Shown here: piece after piece, positions 20,481-31,706 of the stretch
Layout of the letters: each line of letters begins with the position of its first letter
Numbering within the stretch: the first letter of the stretch is position 1
Origin: Bactericera cockerelli
Lineage: Eukaryota > Arthropoda > Insecta > Hemiptera > Triozidae
Length of the DNA: 64,000 bases
Direction: 5' to 3'
NCBI GenBank assembly: GCA_024516035.1
Contig: CM044955.1
Location: 55,889,257-55,953,256 of the forward strand
Program-made: the position numbers and the translations under genes
Notes under the pieces: model-generated
What the model saw: only the letters and a program-made list of their open reading frames with translations
Told to the model about the DNA's origin: nothing
The model's database searches: none

Positions 20481-21338
20481 TATCCATGGACGCTGATTCT
20501 TTTCCACTAACCACTTGGATTACCTGTGAGGCAATACTGAATACAATCTAATATAATAAAATTATTTTATGAAGTGTGAGCGGATAGCGTGTGTGACAGG
20601 AGAGAAGAGAGCAAAATCATACTTAATGCAAAGAATATAAGTTTGGCTTTTCAGGTCAGAAATGCGGCGAGTGTGTTAGGAACAATGAAGAAGACAGCAG
20701 ATATGCGGGAGGTGTTTTATCCATGAGTTAAACAAATTTGTATTAAAAAAAAAATATATAACACATACATTACTATGGATTATCAGTCGCTTTTATCAAG
20801 TTACCATGTAAATATTTATTTATTTGAAATTAAATTACTATCATAAGAGATTGTCATAGGGAATAATCAAGCCTTTTTAACATTTATTGTAATTTATTAC
20901 TTTAATGTCAAATAAAGAGTTTTAGTATTAATATCATGTGAAACACAGAATCGCCGCGGGTCCCAGTTTTCATGTTATTATTCAACAATTTAGATCAATC
21001 TTTATTTACAATTTTTTATATACAGGTACAGTCAAAAGGTATAATTAATTAAATACATATAAACAAAGTTTGATCAAGGGTGGTGATAATGCCTTTGCTC
21101 TAACTCAACGTTGAGTTAGAGCTTACAACATGTTAGCTCTAACTCAACGATTGCCTAAAAAGTTTCACGAAAAATCTAGTTTCAGTGGCGGCGAGTATGG
21201 CATTGTTAATTTTGCTCAAGTACTATTCATTCTTAACTGACCTCTCGCTGGCTGGATTTCCACAAAACAAAAGCCGCTATTCTTGAAATTTTCGCCCGAC
21301 TTGTAAAAAGTCAAACCAAGGAATTGAAACCTCTAAGA
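20481..21338. other. Mostly unrecognised DNA
   Basis: Contains a palindromic array around 21094-21155 (GCTCTAACTCAACG in both orientations, three copies). No exon supported. Confidence 0.45.
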
Positions 21339-21563
21339 CCCAGCGTCGATGGCGCGTTTAATGCACCGGTTCTCGTAGGATCACCAAAGTTAAGCAACAT
21401 CCAGCGTGGTGAAGACTTTGTGATGCTGGCATTCTAGTCCAACTCAGGCTGGGAAAGGTTATTGAGGGTAGAAGGTTTGTGACTTTCCTGCGAATGGAGG
21501 GTAACACCCCCGTCGTGATATGACCATACAGTTAGAAAGCGACTTTAGACCCCCCAAAAAAAA
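21339..21563 (+). mobile_element. SINE-5S, short-head form
   Basis: Head CCCAGCGTCGATGGCGCGTT, CACCGGTTCTCGTAGGATCA, CCAAAGTTAAGCAAC is clearly 5S rRNA-like; the segment GGTGAAGACTTTGTGATGCTGG skips the box C part. Body ends in CAGTTAGAAAGCGACTTTAG with an A tail. Confidence 0.85.
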
Positions 21564-22891
21564 ACTCTAAGAGCGCACATTATAGTTGTGACTTTTTGAC
21601 GCAAATCCCTGCTAATAAATAAGGATGAGTCAAGAAAAGAAAGAAGAAAGAAATCTCAAATATCGAGATGGAGATTTATTAATGAAATTTATTACACTTT
21701 GGGAAAGTTTACAACAGTTAGACTAGAAGAGATTAAAGAAAACGATACAAATATTAACATACAACATTCGACTTTTTCCTCAAGTCCTTCGCTAAGTGAT
21801 TTCTGTTCCAGAATTCGATAAGAAAAAGAAAGAAAAGAATATTCATATTTTTCTCAGAATAGTGCTACTCAATGAATTATTTAATTTTATTTTCCAATAA
21901 AGAGTCATCAATGTTATCAGTTCACGGATCCGGAATCTGTAATAGGTATAAAAAAATGTCCAAATCGTGGATTCGAACCACAGCTGATGAAATATTTTTT
22001 CCGACCATGACGTCGAATTGGACTTTAAAAGATTGGAGGTTTTTTGATAAGTAAGGTATATATTTATATTTTTCTCAATTCCCAGTGCCATTAAAAATAG
22101 GAACACTAACAATATCTACCTATCATTTGTACATATTCAATGTATTTAATAAGTATTTAATTTAAAACCCCCCAAAAAAGTTATCTCTTCATTTCAGAGG
22201 TATTTTTCACAAAAAAAGGAAAGTTTATCGCAATTTAAAATGGCGGCCATTTATAATTGGCATAAACTTACAAAATGGAGGTGGAGTATAAAAATTTAAA
22301 TAATTTTACAATCTTAGTACTTATTAGCACAGGGTTACATAAAAAAATTAATTTTCCAGCTCTAAATCGTTCAAAATTTAATTTGCTGACTTTATGAACA
22401 CACATTAGACAAGAATAAGATTTTATTTTTTAATGTGGTGACTATTCATATGAATCTATCATTAATCTTGTCAAATTTCTTTTCATCTTGGAAAAAAATC
22501 TTCGGTCTCCTATCTTTCTCGTGACTGAAAAACAAAAATAATAATTACTATAGGTAAGAAAAATAACATTAACTCACTAAGGTATTTTATTAAGAAAAAT
22601 AAATAAAATGAAACTATTTTTAATATAAATAAAATATTTTATTTTGTAATAACCAAAAATATTTGCTGACTAAAAATGCTTAAATTTATATCTTTTGTTT
22701 TAATTTTATAGAATGATTACGTGAAATTAGCTTTTCAAATCAATAAAACTAAAGGTAGGTAATTCATAGTAGGTACGTGTAAATCTTATAATTAAATTTA
22801 GACCCCGTTGTGGGGGTCACACACAGACACTTGAGATTCTAGTTGTTGAAAAAAATTGCTTAAAGCATGGTTGCATTGAATAATTTAAAGG
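21564..22891. other. AT-rich non-coding DNA
   Basis: Only short chance frames (including overlapping 89- and 60-codon frames on opposite strands at 21843-22112). No repeat family used here is seen. Confidence 0.45.
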
Positions 22892-23066
22892 GTTGGGTGG
22901 AAGAGATTGACACAGGCAATAACCCCGCCCTTTAATTAGGACACTAAATTAGTTTCTTCTTTATTTACTTATTTATTTTTCATACTATTATATCTTTTAT
23001 TTATTTCTTTTTTAAATTTATACTGTAAATATTGTGTCATACTAATAAAGATAATAATAATAATTT
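22892..23066 (+). mobile_element. LINE 3' end with ATA-repeat tail
   Basis: GGGTTGGGTGGAAGAGATTG and GGCAATAACCCCGCCCTTTA, followed by a T-rich 3' UTR and TCATACTAATAAAGATAATA with an ATA-repeat end. This is the most complete of the LINE tails here; the repeat tail resembles the TTA tails of SINE-B and SINE-F. Confidence 0.6.
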
Positions 23067-23784
23067 TTAAGTGGGATGATGAAATAATGAAATTACTCTT
23101 CAAAAAGGTATTTTGAAAATAAACGAAGGATTAGGAGACATCAGAATACTTGTTATTTTATTTTTTTTTAAATCTACATCACTGATTTATCCTTGGGAAG
23201 CATATATCAGCAATAACTGATGTATATTTAAATTAAACTAGATAATGAGAGTCGGCCTATGAACAGTGTTACTGTACCTGTCCAACTGTCCATGTCTCGG
23301 ATCATGTATTATTGTATTACTCTATAATGACCTATATATCATCTCAGAACAAAAAGTCCAACAATACGCCAATGTTGAAAAATATGAGGTAGTTATTAAA
23401 AATAGCTTTCGTTATTTCCAGATTAATCTAATTATTAAAAGCCTACATCGTCTGTTCTATAGCGTAGGTGCTCATGTATGGCTACATTCTCGTATCGTAA
23501 GCCTTTACATTGTAAAAAAATATATATCGGATGAGAGAGATTTTATTTGAAACATATTGAAAAAGTTGTAGGTACTTCTACTAATTGGAGGATATTCATT
23601 ATCTGTTACTGCACCAATGAATTTATTACATTTTGCTCAAACAAAACCACCAGATAAAAAAGATTATAACAAATAGATTTCAATTTTTGCTGTTGAAATA
23701 TGACGTATAATATAAGGTACGTCATAGGTTGAACTATGACGTATAAAAAAAATACAGGAAAAAAACCTGCCATACTTTCATTTT

Positions 23785-23928
23785 TATTATATTTGTGTTA
23801 ATCACTTTCGTGATGTCACAACTACTCAACCGTGCCTTACTAAATCTACGCTGAAACCGTGACTTGAACCACCGACCTTCAGGTTACAAGACCCCCGCCT
23901 TATCAATCAAGCTACTGAGGACGGTGCA
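23785..23928 (-). mobile_element. SINE-C, near full length
   Basis: Reverse of the reference copy: TGTGTTAATCACTTTCGTGA, GAAACCGTGACTTGAACC as box B, and TCAATCAAGCTACTGAGGAC as the start. Confidence 0.8.
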
Positions 23929-24117
23929 CTACATATAATCATTATACTATTCCCCAGAATAAACAAAAACTATTTACTTCATACCTGGAGGAATAAAATG
24001 TAGATGCAAACAAAATAATTAAATCAACGGGACCATTATATGTATATGTAAGACATATTTTCAGCTTCAAAATAAAACTTCTATCATTCCATTGCTTGAG
24101 AGAGATTCACACTCTAC

Positions 24118-24290
24118 ATACAGGGTTAGAGCATTGATTGCTGACCCGGAAGTTGATGGTTCGAATCCCGGCCGGAGCGGAAAATTCTGATCGAGTTTTT
24201 CCGTTTCCAGATTGGCATAGATGTAAAGTCAAAGTGAACTGAAGTAATTTGAAAGCGGTTCTAGGGCACAACTATTATTGTTTTAAAAGA
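24118..24290 (+). mobile_element. SINE-G copy, 5' end worn
   Basis: Box B GATGGTTCGAATCCCGGCCG and body GGAGCGGAAAATTCTGATCG, TTTTTCCGTTTCCAG, GTGAACTGAAGTAATTTGAA. The better copy is at 34072. Confidence 0.75.
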
Positions 24291-24534
24291 AAAAAAAGGC
24301 GGTTCCATAATATTTTATGAATCGATTTAAGCTTAAATGCAGAGGACAGTGTTCTTTTTAAACCTAATTATTCTTTGTGTCTAGGATCCCTTGTTATCTG
24401 GACTGTAGGTATCATAATGAAAACTTCTTGTCTCAATGATGCTAACTTTTTGGATGTCAAATTTGTTTGTTATTTCTTCAGTTTCACTTATCTTTTCCTA
24501 ACTGATGAGTCCCAATAAGGACGAAACCAGTCTC

Positions 24535-24718
24535 AGGGCCGAATTATGAAACAGGATTAGATTAACTAATCCTAAAAAAAATCGCTTAACAGGCCTTCTG
24601 GTTTGAATTCCAATCAAACACAGCTTACTATTTAGTCAGCTGATACTTGTCACAGCGCCTGAGTCAGCTGATAGTATTAACTCAGATTAAATCTAATCCT
24701 GTTTCATAATTCGGCCCT
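24535..24718. mobile_element. 184 bp MITE (AGGGCCGAATTATG ends)
   Basis: Terminal inverted repeats of about 30 bp: AGGGCCGAATTATGAAACAG at left, CTGTTTCATAATTCGGCCCT at right, each continuing with GATTAGATTAA or its inverse. Inner repeats of GTCAGCTGATA. No coding. Confidence 0.85.
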
Positions 24719-24832
24719 ATCAAAGTCATTATAGAATGAATTATACCCCAAGGAAAATAACATGTTCATTGTTCCATTACTCAGTTTAAAAAATGAACAA
24801 AAAGAACCACCGATATATAACCATTTTTTTAT

Positions 24833-25042
24833 GTTGGTTTAACGTCGCTTTCAACTGCATGGTCAAATCACGACGGGGGGTGTTACCCTCCATTCGCAGG
24901 AAACTCACAAACCTGCTACACACTTTAACCTAACTCAGCATGTGTTCGGTCAAATGCCTGCATCATGAAGTCTTCACCTCGCTGGACGTTGCTTAACTTC
25001 GGTGATCCTACCGGTGTATTCAATGCGCCATTGACGCTGGCA
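24833..25042 (-). mobile_element. SINE-5S, short-head form
   Basis: Reverse-strand head GCCAGCGTCAATGGCGCATT, CCGAAGTTAAGCAACGTCCA, and body GAATGGAGGGTAACACCCCC. The full body and 3' end TTTAACGTCGC (reverse) are present. Confidence 0.85.
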
Positions 25043-25525
25043 ACCAATTTTTAAACCCTGTATTTTAGTAATTTTTCACCAAAGTTTTCCCATTACCAAA
25101 AGTTTCCACACAAGGTAACGCAAGACATAATATATTCACGCAAATACCTGCAAAGGTGGTTTTCCCAAAATTAGGGAGAGAAAAAGCAAAATGGAATATG
25201 TAAGCTGCGCTTATACATTATGCCGTTTAACCAAGCTTGATTAACACTGAAGCTGTGAATCTAAATGGAAATATTTTAGCCTTTTCAGTTATAGCTATTT
25301 TATTTACTTTGAGGAAGTTTAAAACAACCATTAAAACCCACACGTTTTTAAAAATAATATTTATTCAAGTTTGAAAGTTAGTGATGCATTCAATTTCTAA
25401 TTTTCAAAAAAAAAAAAAAAAATGTAGACAAGTAAAGTTGCAAAACTACGAGTTTCAATATTATTTGTAAATTTCTGTTTTTTATTTGCAAAAAATTCAG
25501 ATTTTTTTTGTTCCTTAACGTCTCT

Positions 25526-25640
25526 TCTAGGGCATTCAAGACGGGTGTTTTACTCACAAAGCATCTACTCACATTACCTAACCCAGCCTTAGTAGGACCG
25601 GCAATAGTATTAGGACTTGGATAGGTGACCATTCAAAAAT
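25526..25640 (-). mobile_element. Decayed SINE-5S body
   Basis: GACGGGTGTTTTACTCACAA, CTCACATTACCTAACCCAGC and AGGACTTGGATAGGTGACCA (box C side) in reverse orientation. Confidence 0.6.
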
Positions 25641-25884
25641 TCTGACTTTTCCTGTTACGGAAATAGATTTTATTTATTCATATACATCTTTGCCTGTGGT
25701 ATACAATACGCATAGCATATTTTCAAACGTTTTTATTTTGTTTGAAAGGGACTTAGTCTAATTTGAAATACAATTGTTTCACAACATTTTTTCGTTGTTT
25801 TCATAGCATGTCCATGTGTTTTACACAAGCTACTTAGCTTGTCTATCTCGTTAGTACGTCTCTCTTTTAATGCATTTTAATGAA

Positions 25885-25990
25885 CAGAAAGAGACAGAAT
25901 ATTTCCATTTGTGTGCTAGGTCAACATACACACCAGAAGTCATCCCTTACAACTAATTCTGATCTTTACACGAAAGCTAAAAAAAAAAAA
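25885..25990 (-). mobile_element. SINE-E body fragment
   Basis: ATATTTCCATTTGTGTGCTA, CAACATACACACCAGAAGTC and ATCCCTTACAACTAATTCTG are a decayed match to the SINE-E middle part. Confidence 0.5.
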
Positions 25991-26279
25991 ACAAAGACTC
26001 GAATTATTTCTTGATCCTCTAAAATCTCGAAACTAAATCAAGAAAAGTTCCCCTCCACAAAAAAAAAAAGTAATTTCAAAAAGATTAAAATCTCTCCATC
26101 AAAGCCCTTACGGTGAGAGGACAATAAACGTCCAAATGTGCAATAAAACGAAATTAAAACCATCCCCGAAATACTAAAAAAGGGAATTCAGAATTAATGA
26201 TTTTTTTTATTTCTATCAGAGATTTTGAAAAGAAAATTGTACCTAATGACTTAAAATTACTTTGTTTTCTTAGGTTTTT

Positions 26280-26528
26280 AACTTTAAAAAAGTAAAGTTC
26301 GTCTCGATGTTTACTCGATGCGAGGGGGTAAGTTTGGGCCCACATTCCTCTTGACAAAACTGTTGAAGCTGGATCTTCAATTTCATAAAGTTCGCTCACA
26401 AGCTGTCGATCCATCGATCTATTTGCAAAGTTTTCTCTGAAAATCTGAAAGCTGCGTCGATTCGCATGCGTTCTCGGAAGTGCGAAGTGCGCCTTACACA
26501 AGAAGAAGCTAACAATGTTGCACCCCAA
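26280..26528 (-). other. Open frame in a CpG-containing patch, not classified
   Basis: The frame at 26154-26528 codes ...SFFLCKAHFALPRTHANRRS and MDRQLVSELYEIEDPAST. The patch is richer in CG dinucleotides than its surroundings (CTGCGTCGATTCGCATGCGT at 26451-26470), and GGGGGTAAGT at about 26325 looks like a plus-strand donor. It could be a promoter or first exon on either strand. I see no motif and would not call a gene. Confidence 0.25.
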
Positions 26529-26596
26529 AAGTTATCAGAATTATATCTATTATTAAAACTCTTTAGAATTAACAGAAATAATGTAAATAATTAAAT

Positions 26597-27110
26597 TGGT
26601 AAACATCACAATTTTCCCTTATCCCAAAAGAATCTAAACACATGGTGATCACGTACAATATTAAAAACATGCAATTCGAATCAGCACCTCAAATTTTGGA
26701 TTTGTATTCGACCCATCTAGTGATATAAAAGTAGTCAGCGGTCCCCAATACGAATTGGGCGTTCAAAATCAGATTCAAAAAACAAGTAACCATTTTTTAA
26801 TTGAAGTTTCCACTTTTTGTATCTTTAATAATTCAAAAAACGGCGTGCGCATATTCGCCCTGCCGCACTGCGGCGATTACCAAAATCGTGTTTTTGTGTA
26901 TAAAATTATTGCGATACCAATTTCAAGTCTCTAGCTCTTACCTCTCTGAGTTCCGATCCCACCACACACACACAAACACAACACAGACAGACGCAGGGAC
27001 CAATGGCTGAAAAAAACTTTTTTGTATCCTGAGCTATGATTCGTCCAGAAATTTGAAAAACTGTTAGTCAATTTTCGACGAAACAATACTTACCTAATTA
27101 ATAGGTAAGA
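26597..27110 (-). mobile_element. Repeat L copy, shortened
   Basis: TTGGTAAACATCACAATTTT, CCCTTATCC, CAATTTCAAGTCTCTAGCTC, TTACC and CAGACAGACGCAGGGACCAA mark the same order as in the copies at 29890 and 41136. The right end reads GACGAAACAATACTTACCTA. Internal deletions are visible. Confidence 0.7.
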
Positions 27111-27184
27111 AATATAAAAAAATTGACAGATATTAATAATATAAACAAGAAAAAAAAAAAAACAAAATATATACATATATCCTA

Positions 27185-27238
27185 TCTAAAGGGCGGGGTT
27201 ATTGCCAATCTCTTCCACCCAACTCTTTGTTGGGTGGA
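27185..27238 (-). mobile_element. LINE 3'-end fragment
   Basis: TAAAGGGCGGGGTTATTGCC and ATCTCTTCCACCCAACTC are the reversed LINE tail; a partial echo GTTGGGTGGAAGAAATGTG follows in plus orientation, giving a small hairpin. Confidence 0.55.
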
Positions 27239-27423
27239 AGAAATGTGAAATGTTGTTGAGAAATGTGAGAAGAATCAACATTTTGTCAGGAATGCTTTTT
27301 TACACATCGATGATCATTCGCGACTGGGATTTTACCAAACTTTCGCTGGAAACTCACTTTGAATACATAATATAAAAACAACACAATACTTCGATTTCTA
27401 ATATTAAATATCAGAATAATATA

Positions 27424-27592
27424 AGTCTGGCTGGGGGACTATAAACAGGGAGTAGACCAGCATTAGTTGGTTTGGGGCCCTTGTCAATTATTAGCCTAAT
27501 AATTGTAAAGACAGTGGTAGAAGTGCTGAGTCATTCCTCCACTGTCTGGCTACCATCATTCACGATGACGCCACCCTAAGATAAGATAAGAA
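27424..27592 (+). repeat. Repeat K copy
   Basis: Contains GGGCCCTTGTCAATTATTAG, AAAGACAGTGGTAGAAGTGC, GAGTCATTCCTCCACTGTCT and ACGATGACGCCACCCTAAGA. The inverse copy is at 51345-51480. Family unknown; possibly the 3' end of a LINE or a SINE body. Confidence 0.65.
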
Positions 27593-27616
27593 ATATAAAC
27601 AGTAAATGAAATAATA

Positions 27617-27758
27617 TACCGACCTCGGTAGCTGATAATAAGGCGGGACTTGTAACCTTGGAGGTCGGTGGTTCAAGTCCTGGTTTTCAGCGTAGATTTA
27701 GTAAAGCGAGTTTGAGCAGTTGTGCATTACGAAAGTGATTAACACTAAATATGATAAC
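27617..27758 (+). mobile_element. SINE-C copy
   Basis: ACCGACCTCGGTAGCTGATA, TTGTAACCTTGGAGGTCGGT, GGTTCAAGTCCTGG and ACGAAAGTGATTAACACTAA. Confidence 0.8.
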
Positions 27759-28246
27759 TTAAAAAAAACACCTAAATAAATAATTATGGTACAATCCTGA
27801 TCATAGGTAATTTCATTCCTTTGTGAACCTAAAAAGTTTACAAGTTTTTTTCAACTCTTCTTTTTCTTCTTCTTCCCCTCCCCCCTGGTAACTTTTACAG
27901 AACACAGAATTATTAGACTGTTCAGTATTTACAGAAGAAGATAAAAAGGGCCTTGTCACTCACAGGCAGAAGCATCGCCCCCTCCTCCCCCCCCCGCCCT
28001 CAGTGAAAAATATCATGAATAATTTCTCACCAGCCCAACATTTCAATGGAATAAAACTTTGGAACGAAAAAAAAAACAAGGATAAGAAAATTCAGAAAGA
28101 TTTAGTGGTAGAAGAAGAAGAAGATACAAATTTCCCGACATTGGAAACAGTGGGTTTCGATAATAGAGTTGTAATATCGATTGGAAATTATATCGATATT
28201 CGAAATGTAAAATCGATAGGAACAACGATACAAACATATAGAATTA

Positions 28247-28558
28247 GATGAAAGAAAGAAGAGAAAGAACCTCTAACCTGGTAGTCAAGTGGTTAACTCG
28301 CTAGTCTTACAATCCAGGTAGCGTAGGGATCCGTTGGTTCGAATCCCACCCAGTGCATGAATTTATGGGAACTTCACGATTCGGCCCAAACTACCTGAGT
28401 AGACCTTTTCCATAACCCGATTCGTCCCAAAACAGACTATCAAGTTTTGATCCCATACAAAAAATCCCACTTTTATTCCAACAAAAAATCCCACTTTATT
28501 CTACCAAAAAATCCCTATAAAAAGAGTATAGAAACACTGCCCTGACAGAACTGAGAAC
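28247..28558 (+). mobile_element. SINE-F head and flank, first unit of a local duplication
   Basis: SINE-F head at 28262-28370: TAGTCAAGTGGTTAACTCGC (box A) and TTGGTTCGAATCCCACCCAG (box B). It is followed by AACTTCACGATTCGGCCCAA and three copies of an AAAAATCCCACTTT-type segment. The same order is repeated at 28924-29200 in degraded form. Confidence 0.75.
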
Positions 28559-28559
28559 A

Positions 28560-28918
28560 ATGGCGATGTTCACCTATTAGGAGGCCATGCCTCAAGAATA
28601 TAGTAGGGTTAGGGATAATACATAGAAGGCAATGCCTCAGGTTTATAATAGGGTTAGGTAAGATACATAGAAAACCATGCCTCAAGAATATAGTAGGGTT
28701 AGGTAAGATACATAGAAGGCCATGCCTCAAGAATATAGTAGGGTTAGGTAAGATACATAGAAGGCCATGCCTCAAGAATAGAATAGGGTTACGTAAGATA
28801 CATAGAAGGCCATGCCTCAAGAATATAGTAGGGTTAGGGATAATACATAGAATGCCATGCCTCAAGAATATAATAGGGTTAGGGAGCCATGCCTAATACA
28901 TAGAAGGCCAAGGCCTGA
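28560..28918. repeat. Tandem repeat, ~45 bp unit
   Basis: About 8 units of AGGCCATGCCTCAAGAATAT, AGTAGGGTTAGGTAAGATAC and ATAGA. An open frame of 116 codons on the minus strand (LRHGLLCILPNPTIF repeats) is a by-product of the unit length being a multiple of three. Confidence 0.9.
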
Positions 28919-28923
28919 ACTAT

Positions 28924-29455
28924 TAGATGAAGAAAGAAGAAAGTACCTCTAACATGGTATCAGTGTTAACTCGCATAGTCTTACAATTCCAGGTAGCGTG
29001 GGGACTGGTTCAATCCAGCAGTGCAGAATTTAGGAACTTCACGATTCGGCCCAAACTACCTTGTAGACTTTTCATACCCGATTCGTCCAAAACAGATATC
29101 AAGTTGTGATCCATCAAATCCACTTTATTCCACAAAATCCACTATATTCTACCAAAAAATCTATAAAAGAGTATAAAACACGCCCTGACAGAACAGAAAC
29201 ATATGCGATGTTCACCTATTAGGAGGCCATGCCTTCAAGTAATATAGTAGGGTTAGGATAATACATCAAGCAATGCCCAGTTTATAATAGGGTTAGTTAA
29301 GATAATAGAAAACCATGCCTCAAGAATATGTGGTTACGTAATGATACATAAAGCCATCTCAAATATAGTAGTTAGTAAGATAAAGAAGCCATGCCTCAAG
29401 AATAAATAGTTATGTGTACTAAAGGCCATGCCTCAAAATATAGTAGGGTTGAGCC
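28924..29455. repeat. Degraded second copy of 28247-28918
   Basis: Same order of blocks: SINE-F head, CACGATTCGGCCCAAACTAC, ACAGAACAGAAACAT and the GCCATGCCTCAAG array. It differs mainly by many single-base losses spread evenly (for example TTCAATCCAGCAGTGCAG against TTCGAATCCCACCCAGTGCA), which is unlike normal substitution-dominated decay. Confidence 0.8.
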
Positions 29456-29785
29456 ATGGATTTAATAATTAACCCAAGCTGATATATGTACATAAATAAT
29501 TCTTGTAATTTATGTTGATTATAAAATCCCCTCAATTTGTACGAACTTAGAATGTTTACTGGCCCGATCGTTCGGTATTTTTTACCAGAAATCGAAAAAC
29601 CTTTTTCATAACCATTTGGCAGAAATCGTATCCCCGAATTATTCATAATTTGATTTTGAGCACCACATAATAATAAAACTCTTGGGTTGTTAGATCGTAA
29701 AAAAACTTAACTCGCGTGGTAACTACCACTAAAGATTTTTTAGTGTATATTAAAAAGGATAAAATTTCTTAATTGAAATGGTCAG
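29456..29785. other. Non-coding DNA, no clear feature
   Basis: A 75-codon minus frame (29419-29646) overlaps the repeat edge and has no motif. Confidence 0.4.
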
Positions 29786-29870
29786 TGCCAGCGTCGATCT
29801 ACGTTGAATAACCAGTTCGAATTTTCACCGATGCAACGTCCACAGTTAGTACACGGATGGAGATGACTCT
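29786..29870 (+). mobile_element. SINE-5S head remnant
   Basis: GTGCCAGCGTCGATCTACGT, TGAATAACCAGTTCG and CCGATGCAACGTCCACAGTT remain, with small deletions. The repeat L copy starts right after it. Confidence 0.6.
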
Positions 29871-29889
29871 ACATACAAAAAAATTGGTG

Positions 29890-30508
29890 TAAAACATACA
29901 CACTTTCCTTATCCCCCAAAAAATGTCGAATTTCGGCAACGTGACTCAACGGTAACAGATACCTGTTAAAATATCAGTGTCAAATTCGTAATCAGCACCT
30001 CAAAATCATTGGATTTGTTGTCACAACCCCCATCTAGGATGAAAAATAAAAAAGTTAGTCAAAGCGGTCCCCCCAAAATACCGGTAAATTGGGGCCGAGG
30101 TCAAAAAAGTTCAAGATATAAAAAAAAATTATGAGAATAGACCCCTATTATTTTTTCAATTCCAAGAAAATGTTCGTTCCCTAATTATTTTTGTATATTT
30201 AACCAATCCAGAGGAACGGTCCTTGCGTCAGTTTTGCGCTTCGGCCCAGAGTGCGTTGATTTTAACCAAAAGTTCGTGTGGTATATAAGATCGACTTTCA
30301 TACCAATTTCAAGTCTCTAGCTCTTACCGTTCTTGAGATATCTTGTTCAGAGACGACAGACAGACAGACGCACGGACCAATGGCTTAAGCTTAAACCAAC
30401 TTTTTTGGTATCTGTGGCTATGATTCGTCCACAAATGTGAAAAACTGGGAGGTCAAATTTTCGACGAATACAATACTTTCCTTGTTATAGGATAAGGAAA
30501 GAAAAAAA
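29890..30508 (-). mobile_element. Repeat L, full-length copy
   Basis: Left edge TTGGTGTAAAACATACACAC then CTTTCCTTATCCCCC; right edge AATACTTTCCTTGTTATAGG then ATAAGGAAAG. The interior contains ACAGACAGACAGACGCACGG, GACCAATGGCT and CAATTTCAAGTCTCTAGCTC. The inverse full copy is at 41136-41770. CTTTCCTTAT at both edges in opposite orientation suggests short terminal inverted repeats, as in a MITE. Confidence 0.8.
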
Positions 30509-31193
30509 TTCTACGTTGTACGTTACTAAATCCCAGCTTTTGTTAGCCTCTCTGTTCCATACTCTCCATCATTTTTTCTTCAATGTCCAGTTCCCCCACT
30601 TTCACTTTAAACTCCTATATTAACCCCCCCCCCCTACCCATTTATGAACCTATCTCTAAACTTATATCTACCGCCTCTAAAGTTATAACCAAAATACTTT
30701 TTTTAAACTTAATAAGACCCCATGGATAAAATATTTAGAGTTTTGTCTACATAATCCACAAAGGAGATTATGTGAGAGGAGCGAGACGGAGGATCAGAGG
30801 GATTGAGTGTGAAGATGGTGCAGGAATGGGACGAGCAGAAATAGAATAATGATTTTTTTATTGTTTAATTTAATTATATTTATAAAAAAGTTTACGATAT
30901 AGATAGAAAAAATAATTATAAATATGATCATGATAAATAAGTAAGGTATTCATAAAAAAACCCTATGAAAAAAGCCAAAAAAAAAAAAAAAAATCCAGAG
31001 AAGGAACGCTCACATGTCACTCAAGATGACAGTCTTGCGAAGGTTCCATTATCTCCTGAAAGTTCAGTGGAGGGGATAATTAGCCTCCCTGGCCCCTCGC
31101 GCCTGTGTCATATCCTGCCTGGCTATTCTTGAGAATGGTCACGTGATCCCTTCTGTCCCGAGTGAAAGGGATTTTTCTATAGTAAAAATAAAA
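30509..31193. other. Non-coding DNA, no clear feature
   Basis: C-run at 30626-30636 and A-run at 30976-30993. Nothing gene-like is supported. Confidence 0.4.
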
Positions 31194-31342
31194 CCGACCT
31201 CAGAGGCTTCATCAATTTAAAGACGGAGACTTGTAACCACCTGAGTCGTGGTTCAAGTTCGTTTCAGCAAAGATTTAGTAAAGCCGAGTTTTAGTAGATG
31301 TGACATTGCGAAGTGATTAACACAGCATGTATGTAAACTAAA
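31194..31342 (+). mobile_element. SINE-C copy, degraded
   Basis: ACCGACCTCAGAGGCTTCAT, CTTGTAACCACCTGAGTCGT, GGTTCAAGTTCG and GATTAACACAGCATGT, with an A tail. It carries many single-base losses, like the 28924 copy. Confidence 0.7.
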
Positions 31343-31404
31343 AAAAAAAAAAATAGTTAAGAAATAAAGTTTAGGGCCACAAATTAGCATATATAGATGT
31401 CTAA

Positions 31405-31551
31405 TGCGAGTCCACTAAGGAACATTATAGCTAACAATGTCCCAACAATGTTCGCTAAAATGTTATTTCAAACACGGTAAAAACATTTCTAATCGCCGGG
31501 TCCACACCAAGCGAACATTTTAGTAACATGTTCGCTTAGTGTGACCGGCAT
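31405..31551. mobile_element. Putative MITE with diverged inverted ends
   Basis: Left GCGAGTCCACTAAGGAACAT and right ATGTTCGCTTAGTGTGACCG pair imperfectly as inverted repeats; a perfect inner pair AAGCGAACAT and ATGTTCGCTT lies at 31520-31548. No coding. Confidence 0.4.
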
Positions 31552-31584
31552 TTAACGGACACGCCCTGAGGTCGGAGACAACCA

Positions 31585-31706
31585 TCAATTTCTGACCGAA
31601 TTTTTCCATTTCTGGAATGGTATGTAATGGAAAGAACGCTGTCTTTTCCTGTATTGGCTTCTTCACACTCGTCGAGGTGTTGATGTGCCCTGAAGTAGGT
31701 AAAAGA
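31585..31706 (+). mobile_element. SINE-G body remnant
   Basis: CCGAATTTTTCCATTTCTGG, AATGGTATG and GTGCCCTGAAGTAGGTAAAA match the SINE-G body at 34072 with an insertion in the middle. Confidence 0.45.

Noticed and set aside
28515..28865. 116-codon minus-strand frame with LRHGLLCILPNP repeats
   Set aside because: Encoded only by the ~45 bp tandem repeat.
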